DNA from: Chloroflexota bacterium
Lineage (GTDB): Bacteria; Chloroflexota; Anaerolineae; B4-G1; SLSP01
Length of the DNA stretch: 16,623 bases
Reading direction: 5' to 3'
Assembly (NCBI GenBank): GCA_012798275.1
Contig: JAAZNO010000220.1
Coordinates: 1 to 16,623 of the forward strand
In this document: one piece after another, positions 5,672 through 13,947 of the stretch
Layout of the letters: the number at the start of each line of letters is the position of its first letter
Position numbering within the stretch: the stretch's first letter is position 1
Made by a program: the position numbers and the translations under genes
Notes under the pieces: generated by a model
What the model saw: only the letters and a program-made list of their open reading frames with translations
The model's database searches: none
Told to the model about the DNA's origin: nothing

Positions 5672-7861
5672 ATGTCACACCGTGGGGCTGACCTCTGGGA
5701 TGGCCTTTTGCTCGCCGCGCTGGCGGCCCTGATCCTCGGCCTGTACGGGCCGCTGTGGAGTGCCAATCCTGCCACGCAAGCCGCCATTGTCCCCGGCGAT
5801 ATGACCGTCTACTACTATCCTCTCGCCCATGCCACCGTCGAGAGCCTGCAGGCGGGACGCCTCCCCTTGTGGGGCCCTTACATCCTCGGCGGACACCCCT
5901 TCCTCGCCGAGATGCAGACGCAAGTGCTCTATCCGGTCCGCTGGCTCACCGTTCTGCTTACCCTGGGGCAGCCCCTCTCCTACCGCGCCTTCACCGCTGA
6001 AACCATTGCGCACCTGATTCTCGCCGCGTGGGGCGCCTTCGCCTTCTGCCGCTGGCTGACGCGCAACCGCGCCGCCGCTACGTTCGGTGCCGTCGCCTGG
6101 GGCCTGAGCGGCTATCTCACCGGCTACCCCATCCAGGCGCCGACCATTCTGGCGACCGCCGCCTGGCTGCCCTGGCTGCTGCTGGCCATGGGGCGCGCCC
6201 TCGCCGGACAACGCTATCAACGCCGCAATGCCCTCCTGGCCACCCTCTGCTGGACGTTGGTTTTCGTGAGCGGCTTCGCCCAAACCGCGCTCTACGTCTA
6301 CGGGATAGCGCTGTCGTGGGGACTGATGCTCACGCTGAGCCGACCCCGCGAGCAACGGCGGACGGCTCTGCTCACGCTGTTGCTGATCGTCGCCATCGGC
6401 AGCGGCCTGGCTGCAGCGCAGCTGTTGCCGACGTTCGAGGCCATAGACCTGGCAGCGCGCTTCGAACAACCCCTCGCAGAACGGCTCGCGGGCTTCAAAT
6501 TCTGGGAATTGCTGGGCCTGGCGACGCCGCACCTCACCCTCTGGTCGCCGTTGTACGTGGGGATCCCCACCCTCATCTTCGCAGGGCTCGCGCTGCGACG
6601 GCGCCCGTTCGACCCACGTCATCCCGCGCTCTGGTTGGGACTTGCCCTCCTGGGGCTGCTGCTGGCACTCGGCAACACGATCCCCTTGCTGCCCGCACTC
6701 GCGCGCGTGATCCCGCTGCTGGGCATGTTCCGCAATCCCGAACGCGCCGCGGTCATCACCGCCTGGGCCTTGACGGTGCTGGCGGCGCTGGGATGGCAGA
6801 CGCCCCTCCCTCCCTGGTATCGGCGGACGCTGGGGAGTCTGTGGGGCCTGGGAGGACTGGCGTTGCTCGGCTTGATCCTGGGCACGCGCCTGCAGCGGGG
6901 GACGGTCTCGCTGCCATCGTGGTGGACTTTGGCCCTGGGATCCTGGATGATGCTCGGCGGCAGCTGGCTCCTGCTGAAGCGCTGGCCCAAGAGCCAGTGG
7001 GCGTTGGTGGCCCTGCTCGTCATGGACCTCGGAAGCGCTGCCTGGCGCACAGCCCAAAACGGACATCTCATCCAAGAGGACCCGGTCCGCGTCGCGGCCA
7101 TCCCCCTCGCCGACATCACACTGCCAGCCAATGCGCAGGCCCATCGGCTGGACACCCGGGGTCATCTCACCGGTAACTGGCCCGCGACGCTCAACCTCGA
7201 GGATTTGCACGGGAACCTTACCTTCGAGAACAGCTATTGGATGCGCTTCCGGCGGGAGATCCCCGGCGATCGCGTCTGGGCGTTGATGGGGGTCGGCTGC
7301 GGCCTCTGGAGCGCCGGGGAACCCACCCCGCCTTTCGCCGTCCGGCAAGTGGCGGAATTCCCCTACGAGGGAAAAACGTTGCGCCTGCTCTGCCTGGAGC
7401 AACCCTTCCCCCGCTACCGGGTCGTCTACGAGGCCGCGGCGCTCGAGGATGGCATCGCCTTGGGCGTCCTGCAAGATCCCCGCTACGACCTCACCCGCGC
7501 CGTGCTCCTGGAAAGCGGCGCGCCCGAGATGACCGCCGGGACGCCGCCGATTTCCCCCACGGTGACACTGACCTCCTGGCGCCCAGAGGAGACCCGCCTC
7601 ACAGTCCAGAGCGCTCAGGCGGGCTACCTCGTCATCGGCGATCTCTGGTATCCCGGATGGAGCGCCCGGGTGGACGGGGAACGCACCCCCATGTTCCGCG
7701 CTTATACCACACTCCGCGCCCTCCAGATCCCGGCCGGCGAACACGACGTCGTCATCCGCTACGAGCCCTGGTCCTTCCGCCTTGGCGCGGGGATTTCCCT
7801 CCTCTCGCTGCTGGCGTTGGGCGGCTGGGCAGGGTGGCAAGTCAAGAAGCGTAAAGCATGA
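5672..7861 (+). CDS. YfhO-family polytopic membrane protein, probable GT-C glycosyltransferase
   Basis: The product has 729 residues with many hydrophobic helices. After the first helix (about 11-27) comes the family's outward loop PGDMTVYYYPLAH (41-53), then PLWGPYILGGHPFLAE (65-80) and a YP pair (87-88), the usual N-terminal pattern of YfhO proteins (Asp43 being the GT-C-like acidic residue). The C-terminal soluble part ends with DLWYPGWSARVDG (657-669), PAGEHDVVIRYEP and a last helix with a basic tail, again typical of the family. Firmicute relatives are implicated in glycosylating lipoteichoic acid from undecaprenyl-phosphate sugars. Here it sits 24 nt before a GT39-like gene and downstream of a DPM1-like enzyme that could supply such a donor. 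The acceptor is unknown. The start is set by the AAGGAG at 5658-5663. Confidence 0.85.
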   Translation: MSHRGADLWDGLLLAALAALILGLYGPLWSANPATQAAIVPGDMTVYYYPLAHATVESLQAGRLPLWGPYILGGHPFLAEMQTQVLYPVRWLTVLLTLGQPLSYRAFTAETIAHLILAAWGAFAFCRWLTRNRAAATFGAVAWGLSGYLTGYPIQAPTILATAAWLPWLLLAMGRALAGQRYQRRNALLATLCWTLVFVSGFAQTALYVYGIALSWGLMLTLSRPREQRRTALLTLLLIVAIGSGLAAAQLLPTFEAIDLAARFEQPLAERLAGFKFWELLGLATPHLTLWSPLYVGIPTLIFAGLALRRRPFDPRHPALWLGLALLGLLLALGNTIPLLPALARVIPLLGMFRNPERAAVITAWALTVLAALGWQTPLPPWYRRTLGSLWGLGGLALLGLILGTRLQRGTVSLPSWWTLALGSWMMLGGSWLLLKRWPKSQWALVALLVMDLGSAAWRTAQNGHLIQEDPVRVAAIPLADITLPANAQAHRLDTRGHLTGNWPATLNLEDLHGNLTFENSYWMRFRREIPGDRVWALMGVGCGLWSAGEPTPPFAVRQVAEFPYEGKTLRLLCLEQPFPRYRVVYEAAALEDGIALGVLQDPRYDLTRAVLLESGAPEMTAGTPPISPTVTLTSWRPEETRLTVQSAQAGYLVIGDLWYPGWSARVDGERTPMFRAYTTLRALQIPAGEHDVVIRYEPWSFRLGAGISLLSLLALGGWAGWQVKKRKA

Positions 7862-7885
7862 GCCACAAAAGGCGCGCCGCAAGGC

Positions 7886-9451
7886 ATGCGTGATGCAACA
7901 GCGGGAGAGAGGCGCAGGCTTCCGATTCGCCCCTCATCCCCCCGTCTGCAGCCTTCCATTTGGGTGCTTCTGCTGGCGCTCGCCGTCCGCGCCGCCTGGA
8001 TGGCGCACTTCCCGGCCCATCCCATCGGAGCGGTGGATGCAGAAGGCTACCACCTGCTAGCGCGCAATCTCCTCGCCGGCAACGGCCTGGCGCTGAGCTG
8101 GGAAGCCCCCTTCTGCCCGACCGCGCTGCGCACGCCGCTCTACCCCCTCTTTCTCGCTGGCACCTATCGTCTCCTCGGCATGGAACCGGCGCGCGCGGTG
8201 CTGTTCCACTTGCTCCTGGAGGTGTTGACGACGGCACTGATCCTCCGCGCGGGCAAAATGCTCGGCGGGGCGCGGATGGGATTGCTGGCAGGAACGCTCT
8301 ACGCCCTCAATGGCTCGACCCAACGCTACACCGGCGTGCTCTTCGCCGAGACGCTGTTGCTGACGGCCGTGGCAGCGGCGATGGGCGCCACGCTCTCAGC
8401 ATTGAGGCGCCCCACGCCGCGCCGAAGCGCGCTCAGCGGCGTCCTGTGGGGCCTGACGCTCCTCATCAAACCCAACCTGCAGTTCCTCGCCGTGGCCGCC
8501 GGCGGCGTGTTCCTGCTTCCCGGCGTGCGACGCAGGAAATTCGCCCCCGCCCTCTGCTTCTGCCTCGCCCTGGGGATGACCCTCCTGCCGTGGCTCCTCC
8601 GCAATCACGTCCTCTTTGACCGCTGGCTGCTCTCCACCGTCTATGAGGAAAACCTGGCGCGGGTGAGCGCCGTCGCCACGCTGGCGGAAGTGCAGGCCGT
8701 GCCCGCCGAGCCATGGACGCCCACCTGGGAAGCGCTCTACGGCGAAATCGTTGAGGAAGCCGCGCGCCGCTACGCCTGGAGCGCCCTCCCCGAGACCGCC
8801 CTTCCCTGCGCGGAACGTGAACAGCGTCACCGTGACGTCACCGCCATCGCCGGCGAAATCGTGCGCGCGCATCCCGGCGCCTGGATCCGCAGCCATCTCC
8901 GCGGCGTGGGGAACTCGCTGCTCGACCCGGGGCATCGAAACTGGTATCGCGCTCTCACCGGCAAAGCGTGGGAGCAAACCGGCGTGCTGGATAACATCTG
9001 GCGGCGGATGGGGGAATCGCTCGCCAGCGGCGCTGTGGGGGACGCCCTGCACGCCCTGTGGCTGGAGCGGATCGTCCGCGCGCCCCTCGACGCGGCGCTG
9101 ATCTGGTGGGGCTTGCTGCTGTTGCGGGGAGCGCTCTGGTGGAGCGCGCTGCGGGGCTGCTGGCGCTTGCGGCGCGTTCCAGGCGCCGCGCTTCTATTGG
9201 GGGGAATCGCCGCGTATGGGCTGCTCCTGGGGGGGCCGATCGCTCACGACCGCCTTTACCTGCCGGCAATTCCGGCCGTGGTGATGCTCGCGGCGGCAGG
9301 AGGGCCGCACCCAACGCCACGGGGCCCCCGGCAAGCGCCTGGCGCTCACCGAAGACCCCGTGATCGCAAAATCACCGCGCCGCGCGTCACTCAGGAACAG
9401 GAGAGGCCGCCGCAGACATGTGCGCGCGCAGATTCATATTGGCGAGGTTGA
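7886..9451 (+). CDS. GT39/ArnT-like membrane glycosyltransferase
   Basis: The 521-residue product has multiple transmembrane helices. The first luminal loop has DAEGYHLLARNLLAGNG (51-67), with Asp51 and Glu53 at the usual catalytic acidic position of GT-C enzymes. It is followed by RTPLYPLFLAGTYRL (82-96), FAET (153-156), LLIKPN (192-197) and LPWLLRN (234-240), the normal order for PMT_2/GT39-like bacterial proteins. Such enzymes move a sugar from a polyprenyl phosphate donor to a lipid, glycan or protein outside the membrane. Its ribosome binding site is poor and it starts 24 nt after the YfhO-like gene, suggesting coupled translation. The last helix ends near residue 472; the remaining 50 residues are Pro/Arg-rich and overlap the convergent gene by 65 bp, so the natural end may once have been earlier. 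Confidence 0.83.
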   Translation: MRDATAGERRRLPIRPSSPRLQPSIWVLLLALAVRAAWMAHFPAHPIGAVDAEGYHLLARNLLAGNGLALSWEAPFCPTALRTPLYPLFLAGTYRLLGMEPARAVLFHLLLEVLTTALILRAGKMLGGARMGLLAGTLYALNGSTQRYTGVLFAETLLLTAVAAAMGATLSALRRPTPRRSALSGVLWGLTLLIKPNLQFLAVAAGGVFLLPGVRRRKFAPALCFCLALGMTLLPWLLRNHVLFDRWLLSTVYEENLARVSAVATLAEVQAVPAEPWTPTWEALYGEIVEEAARRYAWSALPETALPCAEREQRHRDVTAIAGEIVRAHPGAWIRSHLRGVGNSLLDPGHRNWYRALTGKAWEQTGVLDNIWRRMGESLASGAVGDALHALWLERIVRAPLDAALIWWGLLLLRGALWWSALRGCWRLRRVPGAALLLGGIAAYGLLLGGPIAHDRLYLPAIPAVVMLAAAGGPHPTPRGPRQAPGAHRRPRDRKITAPRVTQEQERPPQTCARADSYWRG

Positions 9452-9875
9452 GTTTCTGGGTGAGCTCCGCCGCCATGCTCCGCATGATGCAAAAACCGAT
9501 CTCCGGATAGTCGTTGGTCAGCTGCACCATCCGCTCCCCTGGCACCCGGAGCAGCGTCGTGGGCACGCGGCAGCGCGCCGTCGCCGTGCGGTGTCCTTCT
9601 TCTATCAGAATCGTCTCGCCGAAGGTGGCATATTGCTCCAGAGAAGCGATCACCAACGGCAGGTCTGCCGCCTGATTGGGTTCAAGCAAGATGTCCACCG
9701 CGCCGCTGGCGATGATGTAGAGCGCATCGCCGGGATCTCCCTGCCGAAAGATGACCTCGCCGGCAGAATACGTCACTTCCTCGCAGACCATCAGCACCAG
9801 GTCCAAATAAATCTCGTTGAGATCCCTGAACAGCGTGCCGCTGCGTAATACGTCCTTGCACTTCTCCAGATGCAT
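9387..9875 (-). CDS. Stand-alone cyclic-nucleotide-binding domain protein (CRP/PKA-R type CNBD)
   Basis: This 162-residue protein consists almost entirely of one cNMP-binding beta-barrel. The barrel starts with YSAGEVIFRQGDPGDALYII (36-55) and continues through SGAVDIL. The phosphate-binding cassette FGETILIEEGHRTATA (85-100) keeps the Glu87 and Arg96 that contact the cyclic phosphate in CRP-type domains, so ligand binding is plausible. No helix-turn-helix follows: after a C-helix-like segment (about 123-150) the protein ends, so it is not a classical CRP transcription factor. A GGAGG on the minus strand precedes the ATG at good distance. It is the third gene of a compact operon, 13 nt after the phosphodiesterase gene, and may act as a regulatory subunit. 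Partner and ligand are unknown. Confidence 0.85.
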   Translation of the reverse strand: MHLEKCKDVLRSGTLFRDLNEIYLDLVLMVCEEVTYSAGEVIFRQGDPGDALYIIASGAVDILLEPNQAADLPLVIASLEQYATFGETILIEEGHRTATARCRVPTTLLRVPGERMVQLTNDYPEIGFCIMRSMAAELTQKLNLANMNLRAHMSAAASPVPE

Positions 9876-9888
9876 AAGGCCCCCTCCA

Positions 9889-10386
9889 TCACACTTCCAA
9901 AATTTGCAATTGACCCGTCGCTGGCTCTAGAATAGCAAAAGTCTTCGGAGGCAGGCCGCTGCCCCCTAACGCGCCGGGGTTGATAACGCGCGTGCGACCG
10001 CTGCGCTCGTCGCGCAGCCGATGGGTATGTCCGTGAATCACGTAATCATACTCCCCGGCCTCGATGAGATGTGTCAGCTGCGGGACATTATCCCCGTGTA
10101 CCAACGCCAGCTTCCGTCCATCGAACGTCAACGAGTGCACATACGCACCGTGCACCGTCCCCGGCGTCCCCACCAGAGCGACGCGGCCCGGCAAGCGCTC
10201 GTCGCGGTCCACATTGCCCCACGCCACCCACAGCTCAAAGGGCGTCAGCAGCTCCAACACCTCCAGGCCGGTCACGTCCCCGGCGTGCAGGACAGTGCTG
10301 ATTCCCTCCGCCCGAAAATGCTCCACAGCGCGTAGCACGTGCTGTTGATGATTGTGGGTATCCGCAATCAAGCCCAGCTGCAGCAT
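9889..10386 (-). CDS. YfcE/MJ0936-type metallophosphodiesterase
   Basis: At 165 residues this is the usual length for the small calcineurin-like phosphodiesterases. All metal-ligand motifs are present: DTH (Asp9, His11), GD (Asp37), GNVD (Asn58), HGDN (His97) and GHTH (His120, His122), ending in INPGALG. Family members hydrolyse phosphodiesters in a two-metal site, typically with Mn or Ni; most natural substrates are unknown. The gene starts 4 nt after the stop of the CBS-ACT gene (TAG, TGAG, ATG) with no strong ribosome site of its own, indicating translational coupling. It precedes a cyclic-nucleotide-binding protein by 13 nt, which makes a cyclic or linear nucleotide diester an attractive but unproven substrate. 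Confidence 0.9.
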   Translation of the reverse strand: MLQLGLIADTHNHQQHVLRAVEHFRAEGISTVLHAGDVTGLEVLELLTPFELWVAWGNVDRDERLPGRVALVGTPGTVHGAYVHSLTFDGRKLALVHGDNVPQLTHLIEAGEYDYVIHGHTHRLRDERSGRTRVINPGALGGSGLPPKTFAILEPATGQLQILEV

Positions 10387-10390
10387 CTCA

Positions 10391-11059
10391 CTAGCAAGCG
10401 CAGACAGCCGGATTGCCGATGGTGCGGATGTCGCGCACGTACACCCCGAGCTCCTGCATTATCGCCGACAGGCGCGCCTCCTCGATGCCACACACCCGGA
10501 GCATCAGGATCCCATCGCCGCGATTCTCGCCGTAGAACGTGCCCAAGGCAATGATGTCGCCGCCATTGGAGGCAATCGCGCCGGTGATGCGACTCAACGT
10601 CCCCGTCTCATCCCGCACGCTGATCGTCAGCCGCACGCCGGGTTCCCGCGCGCCGAGCATCTCCAACGTGGTCTTGAAGATGTCCGTCTCCGTGATGATG
10701 CCCACCAACCGGCCGTTTTCCACCACCGGCAGGCCGCCGATTTTGTTATCCACCATGATGCGCGCGGCTTCTTCGATGGGCGCTGAAGGTGCCACCGTGA
10801 TCACTTTGCGGGTCATGACCTCTTCCACCTTGAGCTTGGAAAGCAGATAGCCGATTTCGTACACGCTGAGGCTCGTGGCCGGAGAAGGCGACGCATACAG
10901 CAGGTCTTTCTCCGAGACGATGCCCACCAGGTTGCCTTTTTTATCCACGACTGGCAAACGCCGCACGTTATTTTGACGCATCAGGCCCAACGCTTCGGAC
11001 ACCGAGGTGTCCGGCGCAATAATGAAGGGCTTAGAGGTCATGCGATCTTTCACTAACAT
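10391..11059 (-). CDS. CBS-CBS-ACT domain protein (AcuB-like)
   Basis: The 222-residue cytoplasmic sensor-type protein has CBS motif 1 at about residues 5-58 (MTSKPFIIAPDTSVSEAL, RLPVVDKKGNLVGIVSEKDL), CBS motif 2 at about 78-132 (MTRKVITVAPSAPIEEAA, GGLPVVENGRLVGIITETDI) and an ACT domain at about 142-213 (TISVRDETGTLSRITGAIASNGGDII). CBS pairs usually bind adenosine nucleotides and ACT domains bind amino acids or other small molecules. This order is that of AcuB-like proteins, whose function is poorly defined. The start is supported by GAGGAGGG upstream and a good promoter at 11109-11137. It heads a three-gene operon with the YfcE-like enzyme and the cNMP-binding protein, suggesting a metabolite or nucleotide sensing unit. 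The tail ends in CAC with two cysteines. Confidence 0.9.
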   Translation of the reverse strand: MLVKDRMTSKPFIIAPDTSVSEALGLMRQNNVRRLPVVDKKGNLVGIVSEKDLLYASPSPATSLSVYEIGYLLSKLKVEEVMTRKVITVAPSAPIEEAARIMVDNKIGGLPVVENGRLVGIITETDIFKTTLEMLGAREPGVRLTISVRDETGTLSRITGAIASNGGDIIALGTFYGENRGDGILMLRVCGIEEARLSAIMQELGVYVRDIRTIGNPAVCAC

Positions 11060-11108
11060 CGGTCTCCCTCCTCATTTAAGGGATTTCTGAGCTGTCAGCC
11101 ACAACCAG

Positions 11109-11137
11109 ATTATGGCACTCTCTGACCATTTTGGCAA
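11109..11137 (-). promoter_or_regulatory. Sigma-70-like promoter of the CBS-ACT operon
   Basis: On the minus strand TTGCCA (11132-11137) is followed after exactly 17 bp by CATAAT (11109-11114). Five of six bases match consensus at each box. The predicted start near 11102 gives a leader of about 40 nt before the ATG at 11059. Confidence 0.7.
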
Positions 11138-11151
11138 CTGCGCCCCGGCGT

Positions 11152-12036
11152 CTACAGCAATCCCGCCGCGCGTTTGGCGCCCTTGACGGTGTTTTGCAGA
11201 AGCATCGCAATCGTCATCGGGCCGACGCCGCCCGGCACCGGCGTGATCCACCCGGCAACCTCTTGGACTTCCCCGAAAGCCACATCGCCCACCAGCCGAT
11301 AGCCGCGCTTCGCGGTTGGATCATCCACGCGGTTGATGCCCACATCAATCACCACCGCGCCCGGCTTGACCCACTCCGCTCTGACCATCTCCGCGCGTCC
11401 GACCGCCGCCACGAGAATGTCAGCACGGCGGCAGATGGCGGGCAAGTCCTGGCTGCGCGAATGGCAGATGGTGACCGTCGCGTCACGCTTGAGCAGCAGC
11501 ATAGAGACGGGCAGTCCCACGATGTTGCTGCGTCCCAGCACCACCGCCTCCTTACCGCGAATCTCGACGCCAATGCGGTCGAGCAGCTCGATGCAACCGG
11601 CGGGCGTGCAGGGCGCGAACAGCGCCTCGCGCCCCTTCATCGCCAGCCGCCCGATGTTGACCGGATGGAAGCCGTCCACGTCCTTGTGCAGGCTGATGGT
11701 GTTGAGCACCGCCTCCTCATCGAGGTGTCCCGGCAGGGGCAGCTGCACCAGAATCCCATGGATGGCAGGATCGGCGTTGAGCTCCCGCACCAGCGCTTCC
11801 ACCTGCTCCTGCGGCGCGTCGGCGGGCAATTCACGTCCCACCGAGTAAATGCCGACTTCGGCGCAACGCTTACGCTTCATCTTGACGTAAGTCTGCGAAG
11901 CGGGGTTGTCGCCCACCAGCACCGTCGCCAATCCAGGGACAATGCCGTGTTTCTCCTTGAGCTCCGCCACCTCGGCGGTGAGCTCCGCCTGAATCGAAGC
12001 CGCAATGGCAGTGCCATCAATCATATTTGCTGTCAT
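11152..12036 (-). CDS. folD: Bifunctional methylene-THF dehydrogenase / methenyl-THF cyclohydrolase FolD
   Basis: This 294-residue enzyme interconverts 5,10-methylene-THF and 10-formyl-THF using NAD(P). All family motifs are present: [17 protein letters not shown] with Tyr50 and Lys54, QLPLP with Gln98, KDVDGFHP with Asp121 (the same numbers as the E. coli active site), [11 protein letters not shown], the Rossmann segment [27 protein letters not shown] and the C-terminal [19 protein letters not shown]. The start at 12036 is chosen for its AAAGGAG. A longer frame to 12168 would run through a heptamer repeat and into the fhs gene, and is not protein-like. It lies 94 nt downstream of fhs, with which it forms the formate to methylene-THF pair. 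Confidence 0.97.
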   Translation of the reverse strand: MTANMIDGTAIAASIQAELTAEVAELKEKHGIVPGLATVLVGDNPASQTYVKMKRKRCAEVGIYSVGRELPADAPQEQVEALVRELNADPAIHGILVQLPLPGHLDEEAVLNTISLHKDVDGFHPVNIGRLAMKGREALFAPCTPAGCIELLDRIGVEIRGKEAVVLGRSNIVGLPVSMLLLKRDATVTICHSRSQDLPAICRRADILVAAVGRAEMVRAEWVKPGAVVIDVGINRVDDPTAKRGYRLVGDVAFGEVQEVAGWITPVPGGVGPMTIAMLLQNTVKGAKRAAGLL

Positions 12037-12041
12037 AGTCA

Positions 12042-12048
12042 CTCCTTT
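12042..12048 (-). promoter_or_regulatory. Ribosome binding site deciding the folD start
   Basis: AAAGGAG on the minus strand is 5 nt from the ATG at 12036. It excludes the in-frame upstream extension through the heptamer array. Confidence 0.75.
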
Positions 12049-12070
12049 GTTTAATAAATGGTAATGGGGC

Positions 12071-12130
12071 CAGCATCCAGCTCCCAGCTCCCAGCTCCCA
12101 GCTTCCAGCATCCAGCTTCCAGCTCCCAGC
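12071..12130. repeat. Heptanucleotide tandem array, CAGCTCC-type, 8 units
   Basis: Eight consecutive 7-base units read CAGCATC, CAGCTCC, CAGCTCC, CAGCTCC, CAGCTTC, CAGCATC, CAGCTTC, CAGCTCC, then a partial CAGCC that runs into the fhs stop codon. CAGC is invariant and only positions 5-6 vary (AT, TC or TT). The array fills most of the fhs-folD gap. The 7-base period is not codon compatible, so it is not coding. It resembles the heptameric STRR repeats known from cyanobacterial genomes. Confidence 0.9.
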
Positions 12131-13885
12131 CTACGACAGTCCCACCACCTTGCCGTCCACAATGTCAATGTTCATGAACGAGGGCTTGCTGGAGAGGCCC
12201 GGCATGGTGCTCATCTCGCCCGCCAGCGGATAGAGGAATCCCGCTCCCATGCTCGCGCGAATGTCGCGGATGGGGAAGCGATAACCGTGCGGGACCCCCT
12301 TCCACGAGGGCTCGTGGCTCAACGAGAGATGCGTCTTCGCCATGCAGATGGGCGTCCTGTCATAGCCCAGATCGGTGTAGAGCTTGAGCTTCTCTTCCGC
12401 CTCGGCGCTGTAATCCACGCCCTCGGCTCCATAGACCTCGCGGGCCAGGATCTCGATCTTCTCCTTGATGGGCTGCTCCACATCATAAAGGAAGTGAAAG
12501 TCGGCAGGCTCCTCAGCCGCCCTGGCCACCGCTTCCGCCAATGCCTGCGCGCCCGCGCCGCCCTCCGCCCAGTGATGGGCGACGACGGCGTCAAAAGCGC
12601 CGGCGCGCAACGCCGCTTCGCGCACCGCCGCCCCTTCGGCAGGAGTGTCGGTGGGGAAGGAGTTGATCGCCACGACAACGGGAATGCCGAACTTGCGCGC
12701 GATGCGCACGTGCGTCTCGAGGTTGGCAGCTCCGCGCTCCACCAACGGCAGATTTTCCTCGGTATAGGCCTTGTCCAGCGCCCGCCCGGCGACCACCTTC
12801 GGGCCGCCGCCGTGCATCTTGAGCGCGCGCACGGTCGCCACAATGACGACGACGTTGGGAATCAACCCGGAAGCGCGGCACTTGATGTCGAAGAATTTCT
12901 CCATCCCCATGTCCGAGCCGAACCCTGATTCCGTGAGGAGGAAATCGCCCAGCTTGATGCCAATCTGGTCGGCGACGACCGAGGAATTGCCGTGCGCGAT
13001 GTTGGCGAAGGGCCCGGCATGGACAAAGGCGGGCTGTTCTTCCAGCGTTTGGAGCAGGTTGGGCATGAGCGCATCCTTCATCAACACCGTCATCGCGCCG
13101 GCGACGCCCAGATCCTCGGTGGTGATGGGATTCTTCTTCGTGTCGGTGCCGATGACGATCCGCCCGATGCGCGCGCGCATGTCGGCAAGGCTCGTCGCAA
13201 GCGCCAGAATCGCCATCAGCTCGCTGGCAACGGCAATGTCGAAGCCGGCCTGCCGAATGGGGCCGTCATCCAGGTCCCCCAAGCCGCTGATGATGTGACG
13301 CAGCGCGCGGTCGTTCATGTCCACGACGCGGTTCCAGGTGATGCTGTAAGGATCAATGTTGAGCTTCCGCAGGCCGATCTTCTCGAAATACGCTTCGCTC
13401 CAGCGGCTCTCGTGATAGAGGCGCGCGTCAATCGCCGCCGCGCAGAGATTGTGGGCAGCGCTCACCGCATGAATGTCGCCGGTTAGATGCAGGTTGAAGT
13501 CCTCCATCGGCACGATCTGACTGTACCCGCCGCCGGCCGCGCCGCCCTTGATGCCGAAAGTCGGCCCCATCGAGGGCTGCCGGATGGCCGCCGTCGCCCT
13601 GTAGCCCAGCGCCCCAAGCGCCTGCGTCAGGCCGATGGTGGTCGTCGTCTTCCCCTCGCCGAGCGGCGTGGGAGTGATGGCGGTCACGTCAACGTATTTG
13701 GCATTGGGCCGCGCCGCCAGACGCTCCCGCACGTCCAGATGCACTTTCGCCTTGAGCTTGCCATAGACCTCCAGGTCATCCTCTTCGAGGCCCACAGAAC
13801 GCGCGATCTCCACGATAGGGCGCAGCACCGCGGCCTGCGCAATTTCCAAATCCGAAGGAACAGGTTTGACTTTGACAACGGCCAT
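12131..13885 (-). CDS. fhs: Formate-tetrahydrofolate ligase
   Basis: This 584-residue cytoplasmic enzyme makes 10-formyl-THF from formate, THF and ATP. The N-terminal region has the ATP-binding loop [15 protein letters not shown] (72-86), followed by [22 protein letters not shown] in sequence, FNLHLTGD and the [23 protein letters not shown] segment. [25 protein letters not shown] and the C-terminal [14 protein letters not shown] complete the family pattern without gaps. AGGAGG lies 8 nt before the ATG. It is slightly longer than many homologues (about 555-560), the extra length being spread rather than one inserted domain. It follows the CQLG-repeat gene by 62 nt and precedes folD. This pair serves general C1 metabolism and also the methyl branch of the Wood-Ljungdahl pathway; the window holds no CO dehydrogenase genes to decide between them. 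Confidence 0.97.
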   Translation of the reverse strand: MAVVKVKPVPSDLEIAQAAVLRPIVEIARSVGLEEDDLEVYGKLKAKVHLDVRERLAARPNAKYVDVTAITPTPLGEGKTTTTIGLTQALGALGYRATAAIRQPSMGPTFGIKGGAAGGGYSQIVPMEDFNLHLTGDIHAVSAAHNLCAAAIDARLYHESRWSEAYFEKIGLRKLNIDPYSITWNRVVDMNDRALRHIISGLGDLDDGPIRQAGFDIAVASELMAILALATSLADMRARIGRIVIGTDTKKNPITTEDLGVAGAMTVLMKDALMPNLLQTLEEQPAFVHAGPFANIAHGNSSVVADQIGIKLGDFLLTESGFGSDMGMEKFFDIKCRASGLIPNVVVIVATVRALKMHGGGPKVVAGRALDKAYTEENLPLVERGAANLETHVRIARKFGIPVVVAINSFPTDTPAEGAAVREAALRAGAFDAVVAHHWAEGGAGAQALAEAVARAAEEPADFHFLYDVEQPIKEKIEILAREVYGAEGVDYSAEAEEKLKLYTDLGYDRTPICMAKTHLSLSHEPSWKGVPHGYRFPIRDIRASMGAGFLYPLAGEMSTMPGLSSKPSFMNIDIVDGKVVGLS

Positions 13886-13947
13886 AGAACTAACCTCCTG
13901 GTGTTGGTTTTAAGAAGTTGAACGTCACAGCACTTCACAAGCACCGC

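Noticed and set aside
5675..7882. 735-codon minus-strand open frame opposite the YfhO-like gene
   Set aside because: Its composition (Gly, Arg, Gln, Glu) has no recognisable motif, whereas the plus strand has clear family motifs and a ribosome site.
11131..12054. Plus-strand open frame opposite folD
   Set aside because: It exactly shadows folD, which has every catalytic motif, and no protein-like features are seen on the plus strand.
12071..12130. Heptamer array as a CRISPR or as coding N-terminus of FolD
   Set aside because: The units are only 7 bases with no spacers, the period breaks the reading frame, and FolD has a proper start with AAAGGAG downstream of the array.
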